DNA of 64,000 nucleotides, taken from NCBI RefSeq assembly GCF_030466405.1, contig NZ_JAGGJF010000002.1, positions 480,366 through 544,365 on the forward strand, written 5' to 3'. The translations under genes were made by a program, and so were the position numbers. Below the pieces are notes generated by a model, which was given only the letters and a program-made list of their open reading frames with translations, did not search any database and was not told the DNA's origin. Below, in pieces: positions 56,691-64,000 of this stretch (position 1 is the stretch's first letter; every line of letters starts with the position of its first letter). Source of the DNA: Pseudidiomarina terrestris. Lineage in GTDB: Bacteria > Pseudomonadota > Gammaproteobacteria > Enterobacterales > Alteromonadaceae.

Positions 56691-58355
56691 TTACTGACGT
56701 TGGTCCGCAGTAGCATCACGGGTGGCGCGGAACTCATTACCAGCATACCAATTCGGCCAGCTATCGGAATTGGCCAACTCATTACCAATCCAGTAGTACA
56801 GCCATAAATCTTGCTGTACTCCGCGTAAATCCCACTCAGGATCGTACTCGTCGGCTGGTTTATGGTATGCCACCTGCACGTACTCAGCGCGCTTCTCTTT
56901 GCCGTATTCCACACCAAACTCGACGTGGTCATTGCCGCCTTTTGCATACAGCATAGGTACGCCACGTTTGGCCAGGTTGAAGTGATCTGAGCGGTAGAAA
57001 GAACCTGCTTCCGGGGTTGGCTCAGGTGCGACATAACGGCCCTGTTGCTCGACGTATTTACCTAGGTATTCTTCCAGCTCGGAGTTACCGTGGCCAACGA
57101 CCACCATATCCTGCATCGGACCATACACGTTAAGTACGTCCATGTTGATACCGGCAACGGCTTGACTCAGCGGCAACATTGGGTTGTTTGCATACCAGTT
57201 TGAGCCTAGCAGACCACGCTCTTCTGCCGTGACCAGCACAAATACCACAGAACGTTCTGGCTGGGGCTGGCTGGCATAGAATTCAGCCAAAGCGAGGACG
57301 CCTGCAGTACCACTGGCGTTATCCTGAGCACCATTGTAAATCTGATCGTCGGAGCTGATTGGATTCATGCCCAGATGATCCCAGTGCGCCATGTAAATGA
57401 CGTGCTCTTCAGGAGCTTTGCTACCTTCAATATAGCCAATAAGGTTAGGTGAGTTCAGGTATTCAAAGTCTGACTGCACCGTGATCGACATGGCAGTGTT
57501 CAGTGCCACCGGCTGAAAATCAGGCTGCTGCGCCTGCTCACGCATTTCGGTATAAGATGAACCGACCCGCGCAAATAGCTTATCCGCAGCTTCTTGCGTG
57601 ATCCAACCTTCGATTTCCGTGCGATCCATATTTTTGTTTTCACGCGCTAAGTCGAACCGCACCGGTGAACCGCCGGCGATAACACCCCAGCCATAGCCCG
57701 CAGGGCCGGTCTCATGAATCACGATGATGCCGGCAGCACCTTGCCGCGAAGCTTCTTCAAACTTGTACGTCCAACGGCCGTAGTAAGTCATGGCCTTGCC
57801 GTTGAAAACTTCCGGATCACCGGTGTCATAACCCGGGTCATTAACTAAAACAACGACGGTTTTGCCGGCGACATCTAACCCTTCGTAGTCGTTCCAGCCA
57901 AACTCAGGAGCAACGATACCGTAACCCGCAAAGACCATTTCACTACCGTCCAGACTGACTTCTTCCTGCACGCGTGGCGACCAGGCCATCATATCCTGCT
58001 TATAGGAAAATGCTGACAGATCACTGTCGCTAAAGGTCATTTCTGAAACGCTGTAAGGTGTCATTTTGACCAGCGGCACTTCCTGGCGATAACTGCCCGT
58101 TTCCTCGTTGAATGGTTTTAACCCCCAACTACGAAATTTATCTGAGACAAATTCTACGGTCAGCTCTTCACCTTTACTGGCTGGCGCGCGCCCTTCAAAT
58201 TCATCGGAGCTCAAGGTCGCAAGATAGTCGCGATAGTTCTCGTTAAAACTGTAAGGGTCGACTTCCATTTGCGGACTGGTCGATGGTTCGGGTTCACTCG
58301 CTGGCGAGCAAGCAACAATTAATAAGCTTGCTGCGAGTACCGAGATTTTCTTCAT
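56691..58355 (-). CDS. M28-family peptidase lipoprotein
   Basis: 554-aa precursor with lipobox LLIVACSPA (Cys16), so an anchored exported enzyme. It contains a PA-domain-like insert (GKTVVVLVNDPGYDTGDPEV, near 170-260) in an M28 core. The zinc ligands are intact: AHWDHLG (His-x-Asp), AQDNASG, TAEERG and a late SDHFN. Broad-specificity aminopeptidase activity is likely. The start MKKISVLAASLL lies within the DUF192 gene stop (ATGA), so translation is coupled; the longer frame to 58379 is less likely. Confidence 0.92.
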   Translation of the reverse strand: MKKISVLAASLLIVACSPASEPEPSTSPQMEVDPYSFNENYRDYLATLSSDEFEGRAPASKGEELTVEFVSDKFRSWGLKPFNEETGSYRQEVPLVKMTPYSVSEMTFSDSDLSAFSYKQDMMAWSPRVQEEVSLDGSEMVFAGYGIVAPEFGWNDYEGLDVAGKTVVVLVNDPGYDTGDPEVFNGKAMTYYGRWTYKFEEASRQGAAGIIVIHETGPAGYGWGVIAGGSPVRFDLARENKNMDRTEIEGWITQEAADKLFARVGSSYTEMREQAQQPDFQPVALNTAMSITVQSDFEYLNSPNLIGYIEGSKAPEEHVIYMAHWDHLGMNPISSDDQIYNGAQDNASGTAGVLALAEFYASQPQPERSVVFVLVTAEERGLLGSNWYANNPMLPLSQAVAGINMDVLNVYGPMQDMVVVGHGNSELEEYLGKYVEQQGRYVAPEPTPEAGSFYRSDHFNLAKRGVPMLYAKGGNDHVEFGVEYGKEKRAEYVQVAYHKPADEYDPEWDLRGVQQDLWLYYWIGNELANSDSWPNWYAGNEFRATRDATADQRQ

Positions 58356-58867
58356 CGGTTGTTCTCCTGTGTTTCGCATTGTTGTAATTGGGAGCCCTGC
58401 TGAATTCCGTATTTTTTAAAGTAGCCAGCAGGCATTTCGAGCGCACCCCAGTAATTGACACCAGGCCGATAGGCCGGGCAATTGCGTGAATTTACGCTGG
58501 TACAAGGGCGCATAGTAAAGGTTTTGACGACAGTTAAGGATTCATCCAGATAAGCGATATCAAGTGGAATTTTGGTGTTAAACATCCAAAAGCCAGCATA
58601 GCCGGGGCGTTCTTCATCGTAAACAAACCACATACCATGATTTTCAGCTAGGCTCTCACGATGCATCAGCCCACGCTCGCGTTTGGCGGCGGTATCGGCT
58701 ACCTCAACCACCATTGGTGGTTGCGCTACGCGTTGGCATAGTTGCACCACTTCATACTCACATTTGGCATCGGCTTCTGTTGAACAGCTTTCCTGACTGA
58801 CAACAGGCGGTGCAGCTGTCACATAAAATGCGATAACACCAAAAAGAATAGCGGATCTTAATGACAC
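58352..58867 (-). CDS. DUF192 family exported protein
   Basis: 171 aa: signal peptide (SAILFGVIAFYVTAAPPVVS, residues about 5-24), then the DUF192 core with VEVADTAAKRERGLMHRESL and GMWFVYDEERPGYAGFWMFN, then IPLDIAYLDESLTVVKTF. Four or more cysteines in the mature part. The function is unknown. It is the first gene of a two-gene unit with the M28 lipoprotein peptidase. Confidence 0.9.
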   Translation of the reverse strand: MSLRSAILFGVIAFYVTAAPPVVSQESCSTEADAKCEYEVVQLCQRVAQPPMVVEVADTAAKRERGLMHRESLAENHGMWFVYDEERPGYAGFWMFNTKIPLDIAYLDESLTVVKTFTMRPCTSVNSRNCPAYRPGVNYWGALEMPAGYFKKYGIQQGSQLQQCETQENNR

Positions 58868-58933
58868 GGTTGGTCACCCTTACTGGCTAAACAGAAGGTC
58901 AAGTATGGCCTGATTCAGAGGGAAAAAAAAGCC

Positions 58934-58956
58934 AAAAAAGCCCCTTTCGGGGCTTT
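58934..58956 (-). terminator. Terminator after the DUF4382 lipoprotein gene
   Basis: AAGCCCC and GGGGCTT form a 7-bp stem with a short loop, followed on the minus strand by six T. It lies about 55 bp beyond the minus-strand stop at 59009 and isolates the DUF192 transcription unit. Confidence 0.85.
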
Positions 58957-59008
58957 AAATTGGAGAACAAAGTGATAAACATGCACTAACTTCGAAAGTC
59001 AGCGGTGC

Positions 59009-59956
59009 TTATCCAGAGATATCCACAGCCGTCACTGCTTCATCTCCATTGACGGTCACATTTACAGTTCCATTAAATGTGAGGTCATCGTCTGCCTCAG
59101 GATCGTCATCCGTCTGGCAGCTCCACGCAGCAGTGTAATCACCCACTGCTACGTAACCGACAGAAAAGGTGTAGGCAGAGACGTTATCAAAGTACACCGC
59201 TGCAACGGCATACGGCTGATGTGTCTCTGCCCCACCTACATCCGCCAGGGTGGTGACATCTAAATCACTTCCTTCATAGAAGTACACCACAGCTACTGGC
59301 TCTGTAGTGTCGCTTGGTGCGACAGTACAAGAATTTTCAATTAACAAGGCTTCCGCCACTGTGCCTTCAACATGACCCACTTCAAGATTATTGACTAAAC
59401 GAACACCGCGTGGCTTCAGGAAGTAGCCCGCCTGACCGACTGGGTTTACCAGCGCCTGGCGTAAGTCGAACTCGACGGTATAGGCGACGTTACCACCGGC
59501 ATCTAACGTAAAGCTGTCAAACTTGAGTTCATTTGAAGGAACACTTAACGGGATTTGCTCATCGCCAACCTGAACGTATGAGCCTGTTGCCATGACTAAG
59601 CGCAACTGACCATAAGAACCGGCAGGAACTTCGCTACCCGAAATCAATGCTGCCGAGTCAGACCCAGTGTAACTGAGTAAGTCCACACCATGCGTATTGG
59701 GCACAGTGTCGCCATTAGCGTCTTTACAGACATCGTTGGCTGCCACTGTATTGGCCGATTCACCCACGGTAAAGGTTAACGACTCATCGCCGTTGCCGAC
59801 GAGCTCAACTGCACTGAAACAGGCCACTACAGCATCGGCACTATCCACAGGAGCGTCACTGACAGCAAGAGAAAACCTTGTCATCTGGTCTTCGTCGTCA
59901 GAACCGCCACAGGCAGCCAGAACTAGCACAGATGAAGTAACAATAATATTACGCAT
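59009..59956 (-). CDS. DUF4382 domain lipoprotein
   Basis: 315 aa, starting MRNIIVTSSVLVLAACGGSDDE with a lipobox (LAACGG). The mature protein has the DUF4382 beta-rich domain (TRFSLAVSDAPVDSADAVVA, VEFDLRQALVNP, GYFLKPRGVRLVNN) and a C-terminal part with a pair of cysteines. DUF4382 proteins are surface or periplasmic lipoproteins of unknown role. A longer frame to 59974 adds six residues. It is monocistronic with its own terminator; a 268-bp gap separates it from the yvcK-like gene, in which I see nothing definite. Confidence 0.82.
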   Translation of the reverse strand: MRNIIVTSSVLVLAACGGSDDEDQMTRFSLAVSDAPVDSADAVVACFSAVELVGNGDESLTFTVGESANTVAANDVCKDANGDTVPNTHGVDLLSYTGSDSAALISGSEVPAGSYGQLRLVMATGSYVQVGDEQIPLSVPSNELKFDSFTLDAGGNVAYTVEFDLRQALVNPVGQAGYFLKPRGVRLVNNLEVGHVEGTVAEALLIENSCTVAPSDTTEPVAVVYFYEGSDLDVTTLADVGGAETHQPYAVAAVYFDNVSAYTFSVGYVAVGDYTAAWSCQTDDDPEADDDLTFNGTVNVTVNGDEAVTAVDISG

Positions 59957-60223
59957 TAAACTATTTTGCAACATAAAGGTAGCCCTCTTGTTATATGCTT
60001 CTCGTTATACACAACTTTAATACACAGGACAAGATCAGTCCCCCTCTTTACTATCAATTTACACAGGTATTTTAGTCACTTGTTTAATTATTGGGCAGTT
60101 CTCCGAGAGCTACCGGCAGAACTCAAGAGAGGCCGTTACACAGGCACTTAGAATTGATCAAATTGCCCGGACAGCATAAAGTACGACATCGCCTGTCTAC
60201 TCAAAACAGAAGGTCATGTCACC

Positions 60224-61180
60224 ATGAGAGAGCAGCCGCTTCGTTCGTACGAAGCCGATGATTGCCAAATCAAGCAACTCCGCCGGGTTACCGCCATTGG
60301 TGGCGGTCATGGCCTGGGCCGTGTACTTGCCAGCCTGCAATTCCTGCAGAGTAAGCTGGTGGGCATTGTTGCTACTACCGATAATGGTGGTGCCAGCGGT
60401 TTGTTACGACGCTCACATCAGACCATTGCCTGGGGCGATATTCGTAATTGCTTATCGCAACTGGTCGATCAGCGCTTAGCAGCAGATGTACTTAATTACC
60501 GCTTTACCGACGACCCCACGCTTGCTGGCCATAACTTTGGTAATCTTTTGCTGCATACACTGAATCAACTCAGTGCCCGGCCGCTTGATGGGATCCAGTT
60601 GCTGAGCCGTTTGCTGAACGTCAACACACGTTTACTTCCGATGTCTGAATCACCGGTCGATCTGGTCGCCGATACCCATGAGGGTCTCGAGTGCTTCGGC
60701 GAGCTTCTGGTCGACCAATTAGGTCACATGCCAACCACCCTGCGTTTGTCCAAACCTGTAAGCGCAACTCCTGAAGCGCTGCGTCATCTGCAGCGTAGTG
60801 ATTTGATCATTATTGGCCCCGGCAGCTTCCTGACCTCCATTATGCCCCCGCTATTGGTGGACAAAATTGTGGAAACTATCGCTTCTAACGATGCGCCGGT
60901 GATTTTTATTGATAACCTGCTACCTGAGTATAGTCCAGCGGGAGAATTACCGCTGAGTGTGAGACTGGACTGGTTAAGATCCGTTGTTGGCCACGACATT
61001 ATCGATTTTGTCATCACCAATATCGCGGACCCGAATTTAACCATCCCGCATTTAAATAGCATAAAGGCAGCTGCTGATGCTCCACAGCGCCACGACAAAG
61101 AAAGTTTACGCAATACGCTCAATCAGGCGCTGGCAGCAATAAGCGCCACCCGACACGCAAGCAAAGGGAATCAACAATGA
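60224..61180 (+). CDS. YvcK/CofD-family protein (YbhK-like)
   Basis: 318-aa protein of the YvcK (UDP-GlcNAc-binding, gluconeogenesis factor-like) family. It has the nucleotide loop IGGGHGLGRVLASLQ near residue 25, TTDNGGASGLLRR and GDIRNCL, then the NFGNLLLHTLNQLS motif and the central IIGPGSFLTSI. E. coli YbhK is 302 aa. YvcK affects cell shape and carbon flow in Gram-positives. Its stop overlaps the next ATG, so a peptidase is coupled to it. Confidence 0.88.
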   Translation: MREQPLRSYEADDCQIKQLRRVTAIGGGHGLGRVLASLQFLQSKLVGIVATTDNGGASGLLRRSHQTIAWGDIRNCLSQLVDQRLAADVLNYRFTDDPTLAGHNFGNLLLHTLNQLSARPLDGIQLLSRLLNVNTRLLPMSESPVDLVADTHEGLECFGELLVDQLGHMPTTLRLSKPVSATPEALRHLQRSDLIIIGPGSFLTSIMPPLLVDKIVETIASNDAPVIFIDNLLPEYSPAGELPLSVRLDWLRSVVGHDIIDFVITNIADPNLTIPHLNSIKAAADAPQRHDKESLRNTLNQALAAISATRHASKGNQQ

Positions 61181-63837
61181 AAAAAACCTTGTTAGCCGCC
61201 TTATTCGCCGTTGCCGGTCTTGGCACGGTTCAGGCCGAAACCACCTCGCTGGGACTGGCAACAGACTATAGCGCTACAACACCCAGCGTTGAAAGCGTAC
61301 TGGGCTATCCGATTGGCTCGAGAATTTCCAGCCCGGATGCCATGTACGATTATTTTCAGGCGCTGCACCATGCCCACCCGGAGCAGGTTCAACTGTTTCA
61401 CTATGGCAAAACCTGGGAAGGTCGGCCCTTGTATTATGTGGCCATTTCCAGCCCGGCAAATATCGCCGACCTTGGCGACTTTAAAGCTGGCATGCAAGCC
61501 CTGGCCAATCCACAAAATACCAGCAGTGAACAGGCAAAACGCCTGATTTCTGAGCTGCCTGCCAGCATCTGGTTATCTTATGGTGTGCATGGTAACGAAA
61601 TCTCCTCACCAGAGGCCGCCATGCTCACGGCCTGGCATTTACTTGCCGCTGAAGATCAGGCCACAGAGGCCATGCTCGATAATACTGTGGTCTTTATCGA
61701 CCCCATACAAAATCCCGATGGCCGCAGCCGCTTCGTCAGCCGTTATTACATGAATACCGGTATGGAGCACAGCGCTGATCGAATCTCCGTTGAGCACAAC
61801 GAACCCTGGCCCAGTGGCCGCAGCAATCATTACTTGTTTGATTTAAACCGTGACTGGATCGCCCTCACCCAGCCTGAAGTTGCCGGACAGGTCAATGCTC
61901 TGCTTGAGACCTACCCATTAATCTTTGTCGACTTACATGAGATGGGTGGCGATCAAACGTATTACTTTACTCCTGAAGCACGTCCGTACAACCCGCTGAT
62001 CGCGAAAAGCCAACGCGAAGCGCTATGGACCATTGGCGAAAACAATGGTCGCTGGTTCGACGAGCACGGCTTCGATTATTTCACCCGCGAAATTTTTGAC
62101 GCCTTTTATCCTGGCTACGGTGCGAGCTGGCCGCTTTATCATGGCACGCTGGCCATGACCTACGAAATGGCTTCCGCCCGCGGACATAAATTTCGTACCC
62201 GCGATGGTGACATCCTGACCTACGGTGATGGCGTGCAACGTCATTTCATCGCCTCACTTTCAACTATTGAAACGGCCAGTAAAGAACGTCAGCGCCTGTT
62301 GCAGGATTTCTGGAACTATCGCAACCAAGGCATCCAGCAAGGTAAAGATAGTAAAGAGCGCTATGTCTTTATCGATAGCGCTCAGGACCCTGCGGCCAGT
62401 AAACGCTTGGCCGGCTTGCTGACCCAACACGGTGTGCAGGTGCAGCAAAGCAATTCGCAATTTGAAGCCTGTGGTACTGACTTTAGTGCTGGCAGCTACG
62501 TGATTGATACCGCGCAGCCGGCCCATTACATGGTCCGTACCCTGCTTGATGAGCAGGTGGACATGGCACCGGACTTTCTTGCTGAGCAAGAACGTCTGCG
62601 TAGCAACAACCTGCCTGATCAGATTTATGACGTGACCGCTTGGTCCCTACCGCTGATGTTTAACCTGGAGCAACAACGTTGCGCGCGTTTACCACGTATG
62701 GATTTGGCGGCCGTCAGCGGTGACTTGATTGCACCAGGACAATTACTGCACCCAGACGCCAAAATAGGCTTTGTCTCTGCCTGGGGCGATATGAACGCAG
62801 GACGTTTGTTAACTGCGGCTTTACGCGAAGGGTTAAGCGTGAAGCAGAGCGATCTGCCATTCACCTTCAAGGATGGTAAAGAGTATCCTGCGGGCTCATT
62901 AATTTTTACCCGTGCAGATAATGGCGATGACCTCAGTGCTACTTTAGCCACGCTTGCAGCAACCTCTGGCGCAACCATCCAGGGCGTTGATTCAAGCTGG
63001 ATTGTTGAGGGACCTAACTTTGGTTCGGATAACGTCCAGCAGGTCCACGCGCCGCGAATTGCGCTGGCGTGGGATGAACCTTTCAGTAGTCTCAATGCTG
63101 GTCATACCCGCTATCTGATTGAGCGTCAGTTTGGCTACCCGGTGACCGCAATCCGTGCTGACCAGTTACGACGTGCTGACTTGAGCCGTTATCAAGTGCT
63201 GATCTTACCCACCAGCTATGGCTCATTAAATGACGCTTTTGGCGAACAGGGTCAGAAAAACCTCACCCAGTGGGTCGAGCGTGGCGGTGTTCTGATTACC
63301 TTTGCCAACGCGACGCAATGGGCAGTAGATGCTGACCTGCTGGCCAGTGCGTTAGAGAAAGAAGCCAAAGATAAAGAAGTTGAAGTGCATACAGAAAAAC
63401 GTGTCGCAGGCCTGTTGCTGAACAGTGCTGAGCATCTGCATCAATATGTCAACGCTGCAGATACTGACCCGTACTGGACTTCTGGTGTGCTGACCAAACT
63501 CGACGTTGATCAGGAACACTGGTTGACAGCTGGAGTGCCGGACAACGTTATCAGCCTGACAGTCGGTAACCAGATCTATCGTCCATTAACCATTAATAAC
63601 GGTCGCAATCTGATGACCTACGCAAGTGCTGATGAGCTGTCCGTGAGTGGTTACCTATGGGCGGAAAACAAGCAGCAGTTGGCCCATAAGCCGTATCTGA
63701 TGTGGCAACCTCGTGGCCGCGGTATGGTCATTAGCTTCACTCAGGAGCCTACCTACCGTGCTTACCTTGATGGTTTGAATGTGACCCTGATGAATGCCAT
63801 TTTTGGTGGCGCCTCACACGCTCGCCCACTGCGTTAA
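61177..63837 (+). CDS. M14-family zinc carboxypeptidase, secreted
   Basis: 886 aa: Sec signal (MKKTLLAALFAVAGLGTVQA), then an M14 core with zinc motif HGNEISSPEAA (His-x2-Glu near residue 138-141), the partner His in VDLHEMGGD and substrate Arg-like DLNRDWIAL. Extra C-terminal domains make it longer than classical carboxypeptidases; a glutamine-amidotransferase-like fold is possible in residues about 615-790 (YQVLILPTSYG, GGVLITFAN). Exported metallopeptidase. It overlaps the YvcK-like gene by 4 bp, and an IS begins 37 bp after its stop. Confidence 0.9.
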   Translation: MKKTLLAALFAVAGLGTVQAETTSLGLATDYSATTPSVESVLGYPIGSRISSPDAMYDYFQALHHAHPEQVQLFHYGKTWEGRPLYYVAISSPANIADLGDFKAGMQALANPQNTSSEQAKRLISELPASIWLSYGVHGNEISSPEAAMLTAWHLLAAEDQATEAMLDNTVVFIDPIQNPDGRSRFVSRYYMNTGMEHSADRISVEHNEPWPSGRSNHYLFDLNRDWIALTQPEVAGQVNALLETYPLIFVDLHEMGGDQTYYFTPEARPYNPLIAKSQREALWTIGENNGRWFDEHGFDYFTREIFDAFYPGYGASWPLYHGTLAMTYEMASARGHKFRTRDGDILTYGDGVQRHFIASLSTIETASKERQRLLQDFWNYRNQGIQQGKDSKERYVFIDSAQDPAASKRLAGLLTQHGVQVQQSNSQFEACGTDFSAGSYVIDTAQPAHYMVRTLLDEQVDMAPDFLAEQERLRSNNLPDQIYDVTAWSLPLMFNLEQQRCARLPRMDLAAVSGDLIAPGQLLHPDAKIGFVSAWGDMNAGRLLTAALREGLSVKQSDLPFTFKDGKEYPAGSLIFTRADNGDDLSATLATLAATSGATIQGVDSSWIVEGPNFGSDNVQQVHAPRIALAWDEPFSSLNAGHTRYLIERQFGYPVTAIRADQLRRADLSRYQVLILPTSYGSLNDAFGEQGQKNLTQWVERGGVLITFANATQWAVDADLLASALEKEAKDKEVEVHTEKRVAGLLLNSAEHLHQYVNAADTDPYWTSGVLTKLDVDQEHWLTAGVPDNVISLTVGNQIYRPLTINNGRNLMTYASADELSVSGYLWAENKQQLAHKPYLMWQPRGRGMVISFTQEPTYRAYLDGLNVTLMNAIFGGASHARPLR

Positions 63838-63860
63838 TGCAAGTCTAAACCGGAACTAAA

Positions 63861-63873
63861 AAAGCCCGCGATT
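63861..63873 (+). terminator. Left half of a terminator split by the IS
   Basis: AAAAAAGCCCGCG is the form of a terminator's rising arm after the peptidase gene, but its complement is missing; the IS end starts right after ATT. The descending arm may lie beyond the IS. Confidence 0.45.
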
Positions 63874-64000
63874 TGAAGTGACCCCCAATAGTTGGACATT
63901 CCTACTACTGGGGGTCTTTTTATGTCTAAACATCACAGAGCATTCAAGCTTGAATTAGCGAAGCGTGCTCAACATGAAAGTTCACGGGAGCTTGGACGCA
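63874..64000 (+). mobile_element. IS3-like insertion sequence, left end (partial)
   Basis: Begins TGAAGTGACCCCCAATAG, the kind of terminal inverted repeat seen in IS3-family elements, followed by an orfA start 48 bp later. CCCCCAGTAGTAGG-type dyad matches within the first 45 bp. The element leaves the window. Confidence 0.8.
63922..64000 (+). CDS. IS3-family transposase OrfA, N-terminal part (partial)
   Basis: The frame MSKHHRAFKLELAKRAQHES continues to the window end without a stop. Short basic HTH-type start, typical of IS3 OrfA, which binds the IS ends. Only 26 residues are visible; too short to name a subgroup. Confidence 0.7.
   Translation, partial: MSKHHRAFKLELAKRAQHESSRELGR

Overview
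The window looks like a chromosomal segment of a marine gammaproteobacterium of the Idiomarina/Pseudidiomarina type (order Alteromonadales). This is inferred from housekeeping genes close to their Enterobacteria/Alteromonadales counterparts and from conserved blocks: uvrY-uvrC-pgsA-tRNA-Gly-tRNA-Cys, tRNA-Ser(UGA)-yccA-tusDCB-tusE, serS-crcB-rarA-lolA-ftsK-lrp-ald-trxB-aat-infA-clpA-clpS-cspD, and yejK-yejL-yejM-tRNA-Pro(GGG). Signal-peptide metallopeptidases in the right third fit a protein-degrading marine heterotroph. No species was confirmed.

Layout. 1-23.2 kb is core genome: phospholipid synthesis, nucleotide excision repair, tRNA 2-thiouridylation, seryl-tRNA synthetase, lipoprotein transport, DNA translocation, the N-degron/ClpAP module and LPS regulation. 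23.16-38.82 kb is an integrated element in the 3' end of tRNA-Pro(GGG), bounded by a perfect 52-bp direct repeat. 38.8-63.8 kb is again chromosomal: a DUF3482/DUF2868 pair, an ECF sigma/anti-sigma pair, an ABC exporter, a CstA-like carrier with a small Cys-Cys protein and an ArsA-like ATPase, an AcrAB-type efflux pump, two M28 peptidases, a YvcK-family protein and an M14 peptidase. The window ends inside an IS3-like insertion sequence that appears to have split a terminator.

The element (15.6 kb) has two halves. The right half, on the minus strand, is mobility and replication: tyrosine integrase, a coupled coiled-coil protein, an AlpA-like regulator, and a large primase-helicase (RepB-like primase plus DUF927 helicase). 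Its 3' end faces an intergenic region with long inverted repeats that may be an origin. The left half, on the plus strand, is a compact operon: hsdM-hsdS-hsdR of a type I restriction-modification system, translationally coupled to a GHKL-ATPase protein, then a DUF4325 STAS-like protein, then a small N-terminally membrane-anchored protein. The last three look like a partner-switch module (kinase-like ATPase, STAS partner, membrane output) attached to restriction-modification. I know of no named defence system with this composition; it is the best candidate here for an undescribed system. Both ends of the element also carry a 32-bp near-identical block with paired TTTGGGGCC motifs 11 bp apart, which look like integrase arm sites.

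Other observations: a UvrY/GacA homologue whose receiver domain has lost all phosphorylation residues; a near match to the enterobacterial AcrR operator over the acrAB promoter with no repressor gene nearby; Arg replacing the proton-relay Lys in AcrB; a short leader ORF coupled to ftsK; and RNA hairpins placed to control translation of alpA and of the gene after acrB.
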